From Pseudomonas putida (lineage in GTDB: Bacteria > Pseudomonadota > Gammaproteobacteria > Pseudomonadales > Pseudomonadaceae): 64,000 bases of DNA. Positions 27,241 through 35,908 of the stretch are shown piece by piece. The notes under the pieces were generated by a model, which worked only from the letters and a program-made list of their open reading frames with translations, was not told the origin of the DNA and did no database searches. A program made the position numbers and the translations under genes. Each line of letters begins with the position of its first letter. Position 1 is the first letter of the stretch. Location: NCBI RefSeq assembly GCF_001636055.1, contig NZ_CP011789.1:4650001-4714000 (forward strand), in the 5' to 3' direction.

Positions 27241-28589
27241 TACACCACCACCCGAAAATTACCTTTGGACGCAAACCGGAGAAGAACGCCAATGCAATTG
27301 ATGACAAAAAACAATAAGAATATATCGAGTACATAAGCCAACCCGACGGTTGGCTCAAGCAACATTGCAATCGAACGTACCCACAATGCAGCACACAGTG
27401 CCGCATAATAGGGACGTTGATTACGCCCCAAACGGCCAAGCGCTGCCACAGAGGCTAAAAACCAACCCATCAACGCCGCAAACATAAGTCCTGGAAAGAA
27501 TCCAAAATACTTGTATGAAAAAAGATCGAAGTGGCTGGTCGGGCCTCCCGCGATGGTATTATCGGGATACCAGTACAGCAGTGCCTGCCGCCCCACAGCA
27601 TAGTCATTAATAGGATAGCCAACTATTTCGCTCATTTTGGTAACACTTACCAATGGAGCAATAAACTGCACGAACACACTATCCGTCTTTAGCTCTTCAA
27701 TCACACCGTTGGGCAAAGACAAATAGTATTTATCAGCGTTTGCAAGGATCCTCAACGCAAGCCGCTCATAGAGCATTGGCGTATTCGGCATGTAAACCCC
27801 AGACGCCTGGGTATCAACACCCGCACCTTCAAGATTTTTGCTCAAAACCCACACAGCAAACACAAGAACAACAGAAAACAAAGCACCTACTTTAAAGAAA
27901 TTCAAGCGCAGTCGATAACCGTAGACACCCAACGCAAAAATCGACGCATAAATACCCTCAAGAATAGCAAATTTCGCACCATTCAGAAGAGAACTTATCA
28001 CGAGCAAAAACACGTAACCCAAACCGAGCACGAGGGTCAAATAGTTCCGTCTACCGTTGCGCCAGCGCTCAACACAGACAACAGCGATGCATGCCACCAA
28101 AAACAACCTGAACGCGTCAGCCACTCTGACAAAAGCGCCAAGACCTCGATTTTGCTCAAATCTGTTGGTTTCTGCACTGGATCCAAAACCGGTGCTCGCT
28201 ATCAAGAACACGGCCAAACAAATGTAGATCAGAAGGACTATCCAGAACTCCCCTCTGCCTCGGCCATGTGGCACCAGAAGAGCGACAACCCATTTATACA
28301 TCTGCTGCCCATGACGACCACTGAACCGTAAAAAAAACAGAAAAGTCAGCGCATATGAAAGTAACAACGCTACATAATAGAGAGAGACATGCCCCCCGAT
28401 GAACATGGCCAGAACGATTCCGTAGGCAGTTCCGAAAGTAAATGTCCAGTAAAAATGGAGAGGGTCAAGATAACCCAAAAACGCAAATCGACGAACTGAC
28501 AAATACAAAAGCCCCGTCGTTACAAACATGCAAGTCAGCAAAAGTGGAATATTTGAAAAAGCGAATTCAAAAAAATCCAGATCGCTCAT
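27240..28589 (-). CDS. wzy: O-antigen polymerase Wzy-like membrane protein
   Basis: 449 residues with about 11-12 membrane helices and a large hydrophilic loop between roughly residues 245 and 365 (around VSKNLEGAGVDTQASGVYMP and DNTIAGGPTSHFDLF). It has no recognisable enzyme motif, as usual for Wzy. The call rests on topology and position between two glycosyltransferases near wzx. This gene is strongly A+T-rich compared with the core. It overlaps the preceding glycosyltransferase by ATGA and the following one by TAATG. Confidence 0.82.
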   Translation of the reverse strand: MSDLDFFEFAFSNIPLLLTCMFVTTGLLYLSVRRFAFLGYLDPLHFYWTFTFGTAYGIVLAMFIGGHVSLYYVALLLSYALTFLFFLRFSGRHGQQMYKWVVALLVPHGRGRGEFWIVLLIYICLAVFLIASTGFGSSAETNRFEQNRGLGAFVRVADAFRLFLVACIAVVCVERWRNGRRNYLTLVLGLGYVFLLVISSLLNGAKFAILEGIYASIFALGVYGYRLRLNFFKVGALFSVVLVFAVWVLSKNLEGAGVDTQASGVYMPNTPMLYERLALRILANADKYYLSLPNGVIEELKTDSVFVQFIAPLVSVTKMSEIVGYPINDYAVGRQALLYWYPDNTIAGGPTSHFDLFSYKYFGFFPGLMFAALMGWFLASVAALGRLGRNQRPYYAALCAALWVRSIAMLLEPTVGLAYVLDIFLLFFVINCIGVLLRFASKGNFRVVV

Positions 28590-29491
28590 TTTCTACCCAC
28601 TACATGCTGCACAGCAACAATCGGCATTTTCAGAAAGCTCAAAACGATCTCTTTGAAATCACACTCGCGGAATAAATCGACAAAATAACTAAATCGTCCA
28701 TGTTTTAGCGCGTTCAACGAGTAATAGGCGGCGGCATTAGCGACTGCTTCAAGACGAACATTATCTGGCGCCAGCGCAACAAGAGCGCCTCGCACCATCC
28801 TTAGCTGCGCGGACAAATTTTTTGAGCTATTCGTGCCATGTTGACGGTAGCGAACACAATCAATGCCCGGTTCGAACCCAAAGTCTCGCCCTGCTTCGCC
28901 ATAAACACTCAGCAGCTTTACAAAGGTCGGATAGTCATCAAGTCGCAACGCTGGATCCCAGCCGCCAATACGTCTAAGTGCTTCAACTCTAAAAATAGTC
29001 GACTGCAATAAAATGGGTGATGGATAGTGCGTAAACATCTCCCGATCACGCGTGCCGCGATTCAGCGAAAAGAACCTGTCATGCCGAACATTATAGATAG
29101 GGCCCAAAACGCCTTCAGCATCGAAGTAATGACCACCACCAATTAAAAAGCCCAGGTTCTCCTTCGACTTGATTTCAGCAAACGCTTGCGCAACACCGTC
29201 GGGAACCAAAATATCATCAGAAGCAACAAACCAACAAAACTCAGTATCGATGAGCTTCATTGACTCATTGAGCGAAGACACCAGGCCACCATTCGCTTTT
29301 TCTACAATAGTGACATTCTCACCAAGACCCTGCTGCTTCAGAAACTCCCTGACCAAGGACATTGAGTCATCTCTGGAGCCATCATCTACAACAAGAACCT
29401 TCAAGCCTGGCACTGCAATTGCCAGCGCCGCCCTCAAAGACTCGACAATATAGTCGGCATGATTGTACGACGGAATCACCACTGTCAGCAT
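28586..29491 (-). CDS. GT2-family glycosyltransferase
   Basis: 301 residues. LTVVIPSYNHADYIVESL starts the GT-A fold; LVVDDGSRDDSM, EKANGGLVSSLNESM and FVASDDILVPDG (DXD near residue 99) follow. Typical of the third O-unit glycosyltransferase. The donor cannot be read. Soluble, with a basic C-terminal end (VAVQHVVGRK). It is coupled by an ATGA overlap to wzy downstream and lies 43 bases after wzx. Confidence 0.87.
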   Translation of the reverse strand: MLTVVIPSYNHADYIVESLRAALAIAVPGLKVLVVDDGSRDDSMSLVREFLKQQGLGENVTIVEKANGGLVSSLNESMKLIDTEFCWFVASDDILVPDGVAQAFAEIKSKENLGFLIGGGHYFDAEGVLGPIYNVRHDRFFSLNRGTRDREMFTHYPSPILLQSTIFRVEALRRIGGWDPALRLDDYPTFVKLLSVYGEAGRDFGFEPGIDCVRYRQHGTNSSKNLSAQLRMVRGALVALAPDNVRLEAVANAAAYYSLNALKHGRFSYFVDLFRECDFKEIVLSFLKMPIVAVQHVVGRK

Positions 29492-29534
29492 TTTGCCAGC
29501 TCCTGCAACGCATCAATTTCAGTCAAACAATCTG

Positions 29535-30806
29535 TTAAACGAGCTCGGCCGGATGTCTCATCGTCCGCAAACTCCTACGAATCACTATCCACACAAGGAC
29601 CCAGTAAATAGCATAATTGATGGCATAGGCCATAACTACGCCCTCGAGGCCTACAGCCCTAATCAAAAAAACTGCCAATACATAAAACAAAAACGATCCA
29701 ATTATTTCAGTAAAAACAAAGGCCTTGAACATCGCTTTACCCAACATCACATAGGCAATAATCCAACTGCCGATCTTGAGTGAATCACCGACCAATTGCC
29801 AAGCAAACAAGTCAGTGACAGGTGCAAAGTCAGCACTGAACAAAAACAGTACGACAGGCTCTCTCAAGACATAAATCACCACCGCAGCGAGGACCGTCAA
29901 TGGCAAGATAACTCGATACCCAAAGCCGATTTCTGCCATCAGTTCCGGATACGTTTTAAGCTCCGATAGTCGTGGCAGGAAGTAAATCGACAACGTCGTG
30001 GTCGCCATCATCAGATAGGCAGAACTCAATCGCCACATGGCTTCCCAGTATCCCGCCGCATGCCATCCCAGCGTCTGCCCGATCTCGCTCCGGATCAACA
30101 TCTGAGTGACCGGAAGGCAAGACGCTGAAACAATAGCCATGACTGCATATTTTAGCAGATTCCTTACGACGCTCTTATCCAACTGACCAAAGAGCATGAA
30201 AAAGCTAAAAAACTCCAAGCGATGACAAACGATCAGCGTGGAGAAGAAGGCAATAGACTGATAGGTTGCTAGCGCAACAAGTGCTCCTTTCAACCCATAA
30301 AAATGGACCAAAATAGCGGTGATCAACACGGAAAGTACACTACCTGCAATATTGCAGACAACATACTTACCAATCTCCTTAAGGCCATTCAGCACTGCCA
30401 GGAGAAAGGTATTTAAAATAAGAAAAACCAAGCCCACTGCAAACCAGGTAAATACATCAGAAAGACCGCTATCATTCAAAAACCTTGCAGCGAGCCTCTC
30501 CCTAAATAAAAACAATAGACAGGCGATAATCAAGCTAACCACGACGCTCAGGGTGCCAGCTGTGCGCCACACCGCAATCCGGCTCTTGGCATCATCTGCG
30601 TATTCCGCCGTGTACTTGGTAACGCCCGTATTGAAAGCGCCCCCAATCAGCGTAGTGATCAATGCAACAACATTCTGAAACTGACCGAACGCCGCATACC
30701 CTGCCGGACCGACGTACAACGCGAGCATTTTATTGATACCAAGCAGCGCCAGCATCTTCATGACGACCGCAATACCGTTGAGCACGCTAGTTTTGATGAG
30801 ATTCAT
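29535..30806 (-). CDS. wzx: O-antigen flippase Wzx
   Basis: 423 residues, about 12 membrane helices, with few charged loops. MNLIKTSVLNGIAVVMKMLALLGINKMLA at the start (read in pieces) is the usual polysaccharide-translocase N-terminus, with YVGPAGYAAFGQFQN and FNTGVTKYTAEYADD after it, resembling WzxE-type flippases. It would move the undecaprenyl-linked O-unit across the inner membrane. WzxE-type proteins often occur with fdtA/fdtB-type amino-sugar genes, which is the case here. A gap of 140 bases separates it from fdtB upstream. Confidence 0.88.
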   Translation of the reverse strand: MNLIKTSVLNGIAVVMKMLALLGINKMLALYVGPAGYAAFGQFQNVVALITTLIGGAFNTGVTKYTAEYADDAKSRIAVWRTAGTLSVVVSLIIACLLFLFRERLAARFLNDSGLSDVFTWFAVGLVFLILNTFLLAVLNGLKEIGKYVVCNIAGSVLSVLITAILVHFYGLKGALVALATYQSIAFFSTLIVCHRLEFFSFFMLFGQLDKSVVRNLLKYAVMAIVSASCLPVTQMLIRSEIGQTLGWHAAGYWEAMWRLSSAYLMMATTTLSIYFLPRLSELKTYPELMAEIGFGYRVILPLTVLAAVVIYVLREPVVLFLFSADFAPVTDLFAWQLVGDSLKIGSWIIAYVMLGKAMFKAFVFTEIIGSFLFYVLAVFLIRAVGLEGVVMAYAINYAIYWVLVWIVIRRSLRTMRHPAELV

Positions 30807-30946
30807 CTGTATCGATCCGCAAAAGCATCTGACTTTCCAATCACTGCCTCCCCCCGAACAGTGCTATCAGTTCATCGAGGAACACCAAAAGCCATGAGCC
30901 CTGCAGGCACCCAAATGCCGTACAAGGTCATGGCCCTCTTAACGAA

Positions 30947-32044
30947 CTAGAAGCTGTTACACGCCTCGATGACGTGGTCGATCGCTTCCTGAGTCATTGT
31001 CGGATCCATCGGCAAGCTGAGGACCTCCTCATGGATCTTCTCCGTGACGGGCAAGCTCAGTCCATTCAGATGTCTGTAGGCTTGCTGCTTGTGAGGCGGG
31101 ATCGGGTAGTGCACCAACGTCTGCACCCCTTTTGATGCCAGATGGGCTTGCAGGGCGTCGCGAACTGCGGTGCGCACAACATAGAGATGCCAGACATGTT
31201 CGCCCTCTTCACCGTGCGACGGCAAAGCGATTCTCGAATTCTCGATACCCTGAGCGTAACACTTTGCAATATGGCGACGACGCGCAATCTCATCGTCCAG
31301 ATGCTTGAGCTTCACATCCAGCATAGCCGCCTGGATTTCATCAAGACGACTGTTAACGCCGACGTAGATGTTCTTGTACTTCTCGTGCGACCCATAATTG
31401 CGAAGAGCACACAGCACTTCTGCCAGCTCCGCATCGTTGGTGGTGATAGCACCACCGTCGCCCAGTGCGCCCAGGTTCTTGCCTGGATAGAAACTGAAGC
31501 CGGATGCGTCACCCCAGCCACCGACTCTCTTACCCTGCGTTGCAGCACCGTGAGCCTGCGCAGAATCCTCAAGAACGAGTAAACCAAATTCGTCAGCAAT
31601 GGCCCGAATCGCCGGCATCGGCGCAATACGGCCGTACAAGTGTACAGGCAGAATCACTTTGGTACGTGGATTGACGGCTGCACGGATGGCTTCAGGCTCG
31701 ATGTTGAACGTCGCTAAATCGGGCTCGACAAGCACTGGGGTCAGGCCACTTTCAGTGATGGCGAGCACACTCGCGATATACGTATTACCTGGAACAATGA
31801 CTTCATCGCCATCATTCAATCGCCCGAGTAACTTCCACGCCTTGAGCGTAAGCGTCAGCGCATCAAGGCCATTCGCGACGCCGATGCAAAATTTAACGTC
31901 GCTATAGTTGGCAAAATTGGCCTCGAAGCGCTTCAATGCACCGCCATTGATATACCAGCCTGAATCAATAACATCAGCGCACGCTTTCAACAACGCTTCT
32001 CGATATTGATGATTGACCGCTTTCAGGCTCAAAAAATCAATCAC
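30947..32044 (-). CDS. fdtB: PLP-dependent sugar 3-aminotransferase FdtB/QdtB-like
   Basis: 365 residues, DegT/DnrJ/EryC1 family. The PLP lysine is in [27 protein letters not shown] and the N-terminal [15 protein letters not shown] segment are family marks. It would aminate dTDP-3-keto-6-deoxyhexose at C3. The assignment to FdtB/QdtB rather than a 4-aminotransferase rests on its neighbours: the 3,4-ketoisomerase and an N-acyltransferase are adjacent. GTG 32044 overlaps the acyltransferase gene end by eight bases, so the three are coupled. Confidence 0.9.
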   Translation of the reverse strand: MIDFLSLKAVNHQYREALLKACADVIDSGWYINGGALKRFEANFANYSDVKFCIGVANGLDALTLTLKAWKLLGRLNDGDEVIVPGNTYIASVLAITESGLTPVLVEPDLATFNIEPEAIRAAVNPRTKVILPVHLYGRIAPMPAIRAIADEFGLLVLEDSAQAHGAATQGKRVGGWGDASGFSFYPGKNLGALGDGGAITTNDAELAEVLCALRNYGSHEKYKNIYVGVNSRLDEIQAAMLDVKLKHLDDEIARRRHIAKCYAQGIENSRIALPSHGEEGEHVWHLYVVRTAVRDALQAHLASKGVQTLVHYPIPPHKQQAYRHLNGLSLPVTEKIHEEVLSLPMDPTMTQEAIDHVIEACNSF

Positions 32045-32504
32045 GTTCCAACTCCCTGATTACTTTGGCAGGATTACCGACTACGACAGCGTAGTCAGGC
32101 ACATCTTTCGTCACAACGGCACCAGCACCCACCATGGCGTGCTTACCGATCGTAATACCCGGCAGCAGCGTCGCATTGGCGCCTATACTACAGCCTTCTT
32201 TCAGCAACGTTTTTGCATACACGTCCGGGTACTGCTTGGAGCGAGGCTCCCTGTCATTTGTAAACGTAGCATTGGGACCAATGAAGACATTATTCTCCAC
32301 TCTGACACCGTCCCAAAGGTACACACCACATTTGATGGTTACATTGTCACCCACGACAACGCCACCTTCGATAAAAGTGTGCGCACAGAGATTACAGCTC
32401 CTGCCGATTTGCGCGCCGTGCAGCACCACGGCGTACTGCCAGATCCTAGTCCCCTCACCAACATCATCTGTTTGAACATCAGATAATCTGTGAATGCTGG
32501 TCAT
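32037..32504 (-). CDS. Left-handed beta-helix N-acetyltransferase (FdtC/QdtC/WbpD-like)
   Basis: 155 residues built of hexapeptide repeats (for example [20 protein letters not shown] and [17 protein letters not shown]), with the conserved [12 protein letters not shown] loop and a [14 protein letters not shown]-terminus as in WbpD and the Fuc3N/Qui3N N-acetyltransferases. It would acetylate the 3-amino group of the dTDP-sugar. Acetyl as the acyl group is inferred. ATG 32504 is used; it overlaps the preceding fused gene by 26 bases, a tight coupling. Confidence 0.87.
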   Translation of the reverse strand: MTSIHRLSDVQTDDVGEGTRIWQYAVVLHGAQIGRSCNLCAHTFIEGGVVVGDNVTIKCGVYLWDGVRVENNVFIGPNATFTNDREPRSKQYPDVYAKTLLKEGCSIGANATLLPGITIGKHAMVGAGAVVTKDVPDYAVVVGNPAKVIRELERD

Positions 32505-33471
32505 TGCCAATCAGCCTCTTGAAATCCTGATAATCACGAATATAGTCGCGCTCGTCATACACTTCACTTGCCACTACCATCAGCACGCAGTCCTCACTGA
32601 AATCGTGCATCTCGCGCCAGACCATATTACGAACGAAAATGGCTTTGTTTGGCCTGTCGATAACATGCTCGACGCGTTCACGACCATCATCCAGCACCAT
32701 CCGGCAACTACCAGAGACACAAACAATCAGCTGTTGCAAATCACGATGTGCGTGGAAGCCCCTACTGACATCCTGCTGGGTACCAAAAATATAATAGACA
32801 CGCCTAATCGAGAACGGAATATTGAGGTCCTTCTCAATACCAATCAAACTACCACGGTCATCACTGTGCGATTCCAGTTCGACAATATCGACCTTACCGG
32901 GGATCAGATAATTCGTATGCTCGGCCTTGGCGAAACCAGGTGCCATGCGATCCTTCTCGCTCACCACCGGAGCGGCTGTCGTTGGCCATTCAATTGCCAA
33001 GTCAGGATCATCCCAGGCCAGACTCCGCTCGTGAGCTTTTGAATAAGTATCCGTCGTGCGGTATTGGAATACCGTATCGTCCTCAAGCGCCATGAAGCCA
33101 TGGGCGAAGCCTTCGGGAATCCAGAGCATCTTTCGGTTCGCCGCGGACAGCGTTACGCCAACCCATTGCCCGAACGTCGGTGAACCTTTACGAATATCAA
33201 CTGCGACATCATAAACGGCGCCTTGGCTCACATTGACGAGCTTGCCCTGCGAACTGGGCGACAGCTGGTAATGCAAACCTCGAACAACCCCTTTCTTCGA
33301 CATCGAGCAGTTTTCTTGGATGAAAGGTCGCGGCACTGGTAAATTAGACGCTCTGAGCAGCGCGTGAAACTTTGGTTCACTGTAAAGCTCGTAGAACCAG
33401 CCACGCTCATCTTCGAATATTGTGGGTTCGATAATGACAACTTCAGCAATATCTGTCTTTGTAAGCTTCAC
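32479..33471 (-). CDS. Fused dTDP-4-keto-6-deoxyglucose 3,5-epimerase (RmlC) and sugar 3,4-ketoisomerase (FdtA)
   Basis: 330 residues with two cupin enzymes in tandem. Residues 1 to about 182 are RmlC: IFEDERGWFYELY, ENCSMSKKGVVRGLHYQ with the catalytic His, PEGFAHGF, QYRTTDTYS with the catalytic Tyr, and WDDPDLAIEWP with the Asp. From about 192 the chain is an FdtA/WxcM-type ketoisomerase: ELESHSDDRGSLIGIEK, RRVYYIFGTQQDVSRGFHAH with the catalytic His pair, and SGSCRMVLDDG. Each half alone has the normal family length, so both could be active. No other rmlC is seen in the locus. GTG 33471 with TGAGG upstream is the start. It is the first gene of the 17-gene run. Confidence 0.9.
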   Translation of the reverse strand: MKLTKTDIAEVVIIEPTIFEDERGWFYELYSEPKFHALLRASNLPVPRPFIQENCSMSKKGVVRGLHYQLSPSSQGKLVNVSQGAVYDVAVDIRKGSPTFGQWVGVTLSAANRKMLWIPEGFAHGFMALEDDTVFQYRTTDTYSKAHERSLAWDDPDLAIEWPTTAAPVVSEKDRMAPGFAKAEHTNYLIPGKVDIVELESHSDDRGSLIGIEKDLNIPFSIRRVYYIFGTQQDVSRGFHAHRDLQQLIVCVSGSCRMVLDDGRERVEHVIDRPNKAIFVRNMVWREMHDFSEDCVLMVVASEVYDERDYIRDYQDFKRLIGNDQHSQII

Positions 33472-33630
33472 CCAACCAACCTCATATAAATATCGACAGA
33501 TTCATCCGTATCATACAGCATTCCCCAACTGCACTTACAGCACGTCCACTTACTACCAACACCCAAACCCATCGTGCCTCGGGGTTACTGAAAGATCAGT
33601 CGCCCTTCGACGCGGGCATCAACCAGATCC

Positions 33631-33695
33631 CGTACGAAAACCCCTGACCGTTTTCACCTTACCCGACCATGCCTTCAGACTTTTCGCACAGCGCC
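33631..33695. mobile_element. Short remnant of an insertion-sequence end (copy 1)
   Basis: CGTACGAAAACCCCTGA at one end and CAGACTTTTCGCACAGCGCC at the other form an imperfect inverted repeat about 65 bases apart; between them TTTTCACCTTACCCGACC matches part of copy 2 (TTTTCGCCTACCCGACC). It looks like a copy with its interior deleted. No transposase is left. Confidence 0.5.
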
Positions 33696-34150
33696 TAGGA
33701 AGACGGCCCCATGCACAGTCTCTGGGTATGGCAACTCATTCTGCCAGTGAACCTCTGTTGAGACCACAGCATTCTGCCAACGACTCAGGACCCACCGTTG
33801 ATCAGGATGCAATTCGACCGAAAACGCACTGGAGAGCCAGCATGGCACACATCTATCAAAGACAATATTCAAAAAATATCAATGCGTTGCGTCAGTTCTC
33901 AGAACACCGCGAATGGACACCGTACCGGTGGCGGCCAGCGAAATTTCGATCCCGCCAAGTAGCAAAACCGACATATCTGCCCCACCGCCAAGCAACGAAC
34001 AGGTGGGAATGATCAGAGACATTGCAAACGGGGCAGTTGAGCCAATCCCGTGCCTGAAGCGCGCGCTATGTAAAATGGCACAAGCCGGCGCCTATCGAAT
34101 CGAGGCGGAGCAGACCCAATAACAGGCCGCTTAACGGCGCCGACCTACTA

Positions 34151-34310
34151 GGCTCTGTACGAAAAGCCCTGATACTCGGTGATGCTGCGCTGAAAACAGC
34201 CTGGTGCGCCAGCCCGGTCGGAATGCCCATTTACAACCGTGACCCCGGCGGCTCCTCGGCTGTTTTCGCCTACCCGACCTTCGCCCCAAGCCTTTTCATA
34301 CGCCCCCCCC
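34151..34310. mobile_element. Insertion-sequence remnant or miniature element (copy 2)
   Basis: About 160 bases bounded by imperfect inverted repeats: GGCTCTGTACGAAAAGCC on the left and AAGCCTTTTCATACGCCC on the right. CTA stands directly before the left end and CTA follows shortly after the right end, a possible short target duplication. No transposase is encoded. The termini resemble those of IS5-like elements of Pseudomonas from memory, but the family is not established. Confidence 0.55.
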
Positions 34311-34355
34311 TACGAGCTTCATGCCAACCTCAACCAAGATGACAGCAAGGCAATA

Positions 34356-35735
34356 TCACTCCTTGCCCGCTCTGATCTGTACTTCTGGCGACAACACGCC
34401 GACTTGGCGCGAGAGCCCCCCCGGCCCACCAGACGCCACCACACCACCTATTTCCAAGACGCGTATCCGCCGTAGATGACCCTTGAAAGCAGCTCGCATC
34501 AGCGCAATCAACACACCAAGCAATATACCGCCAATAAACGCCAGGATAACAATCAACGCCTTGCGCGGCTTGATCGGCTTGGTAGCCGCCACTGCGCGCT
34601 GATCGATGCTTACCAATTGCAAACCCTTCAACTGCGTATCAATGGCTTGCAAGCGCTCCCGCTCGGCCCGCAACGCTTCTACGCCCTCCAGGAAATCCTG
34701 ATCATTGGCACGGGCTTTGATTGCTTCGACATTACGGTTATTGGAAAGTAGCAGTAGCTCTTTGCGAATTTGACCGATTCTCGGCTCGACAAAGTCATCA
34801 GAGGAACGCTTGCGCAGCGTACTGCGCTCAGCCTCGAGCACCTCGGTACCCATGAAATACAGCGGCACCGGTCGGCCATTCACTTCGGTGCGAATAATGT
34901 TGCCACCAACCACACCTTCATCAGCCATCTGGGAGGGAGTGGATGGCTTTTTCAGGCCCAGACTGTTGGCAATAGCGATAGACTCATCCAGTTCAGCCAA
35001 ACGCGATTCACGCTGCATTTTCAGCTGTACGCGCAGCGCCTTGAGCTCATCGTTCAACTGTGCACGCCTGATGGCATCACTTTCTTCCAGACGAGCGATA
35101 CGCCCATCGTTGGCAGTTCGGTACTCGGAGACCGCCGAGTTTAGCTCGGCATTCACCTCAGCCAGGCGATTGGACAAAATGACCTGCACATCCCGTGACA
35201 ACTGAACCCGCTCTTGCTCCACGGCATAATCCACAAAGGCATTGAGAACGGCCGGGCCATCGATATCCTTTCCATAACGCATCTTCAAACCGATAAAATT
35301 GCTCAGCAAATCGGTTTTTTTCGGGTCAGCCTGGACGACACTTAGGTCGGTGCTGTTGAAGTCCTGAAAGCCTTGCTCAATCGTTTGCCCCTCATTGGTG
35401 AAGACTCGCACAAGGTCTGGCCTGGAGCGAAAATAATCCAACCGTGCGCTATAGGAATCCAGCCTCGCGCCCACTCGCTTCAGCGCTTCATCAGGAGGCA
35501 GGCTGTAGATTTTAGAGCGATTCAATGCATCCAGTTGATTGAGCTCAACGGGGCGCAAAGTAGCTGATGTCTCATATTCAGGAGGGATGACGTAGGCCAG
35601 GGCGACACCGACCGCCGCGAAAAGCAAACCCAGGCCAGCGATGAAAACACGCCGGCGCCAGACTGCTCGAAAAAGGTCAAAAACGTCTATTTCAGGAGAA
35701 CTAGAGCTGTGGGGACCGCGAGAATCGATGTTCAC
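34356..35735 (-). CDS. wzz: Polysaccharide chain-length regulator Wzz (longer copy)
   Basis: About 459 residues. N-terminal cytoplasmic stretch, helix 1 (FIAGLGLLFAAVGVALAYVI, starting near residue 30), a long periplasmic coiled-coil region with many Arg/Glu/Leu, and helix 2 preceded by the TKPIKPRKALIVI motif, where Pro-rich residues mark the Wzz family. After helix 2 comes an unusually long tail of about 40 residues (GHLRRIRVLEIGGVVASGGP and on) that runs up to the insertion-sequence debris. GTG 35735 is preferred because AGGCAAAG precedes it; a GTG at 35750 is in frame. Confidence 0.85.
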   Translation of the reverse strand: MNIDSRGPHSSSSPEIDVFDLFRAVWRRRVFIAGLGLLFAAVGVALAYVIPPEYETSATLRPVELNQLDALNRSKIYSLPPDEALKRVGARLDSYSARLDYFRSRPDLVRVFTNEGQTIEQGFQDFNSTDLSVVQADPKKTDLLSNFIGLKMRYGKDIDGPAVLNAFVDYAVEQERVQLSRDVQVILSNRLAEVNAELNSAVSEYRTANDGRIARLEESDAIRRAQLNDELKALRVQLKMQRESRLAELDESIAIANSLGLKKPSTPSQMADEGVVGGNIIRTEVNGRPVPLYFMGTEVLEAERSTLRKRSSDDFVEPRIGQIRKELLLLSNNRNVEAIKARANDQDFLEGVEALRAERERLQAIDTQLKGLQLVSIDQRAVAATKPIKPRKALIVILAFIGGILLGVLIALMRAAFKGHLRRIRVLEIGGVVASGGPGGLSRQVGVLSPEVQIRAGKE

Positions 35736-35908
35736 TGACTTTGCCTGCACACTAACGGGATAGCACCCATGACAGGCAGGAACAGAAGTGGCGCATCGTG
35801 CACCTCATCCAGCTATCCATGTCATTGGTGAATGGGGAAAGGACGTATTGTTACACCTTCCCACACCTACAACAACGCATGACAGCATTTTTGAGCCATC
35901 AAATTGCC

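Larger units (their letters stand above)
33472..34355. other. 884-base spacer ahead of the O-antigen run: promoter region and insertion-sequence debris
   Basis: No convincing gene; several short open frames lack ribosome binding sites and family resemblance. It must hold the promoter of the minus-strand run; a TATGAT-like box on the minus strand at 33510-33515 is one weak candidate. Two remnants of insertion-sequence ends lie inside and are listed separately. The segment between them (about 33700-34140) is of unknown origin and may be what remains of a decayed element or gene. Confidence 0.6.

Noticed and set aside
33422..34012. Possible 196-codon gene in the spacer ahead of the O-antigen run
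   Set aside because: Starts inside the rmlC-fdtA gene, crosses an insertion-sequence remnant, has no binding site and no protein-like pattern.
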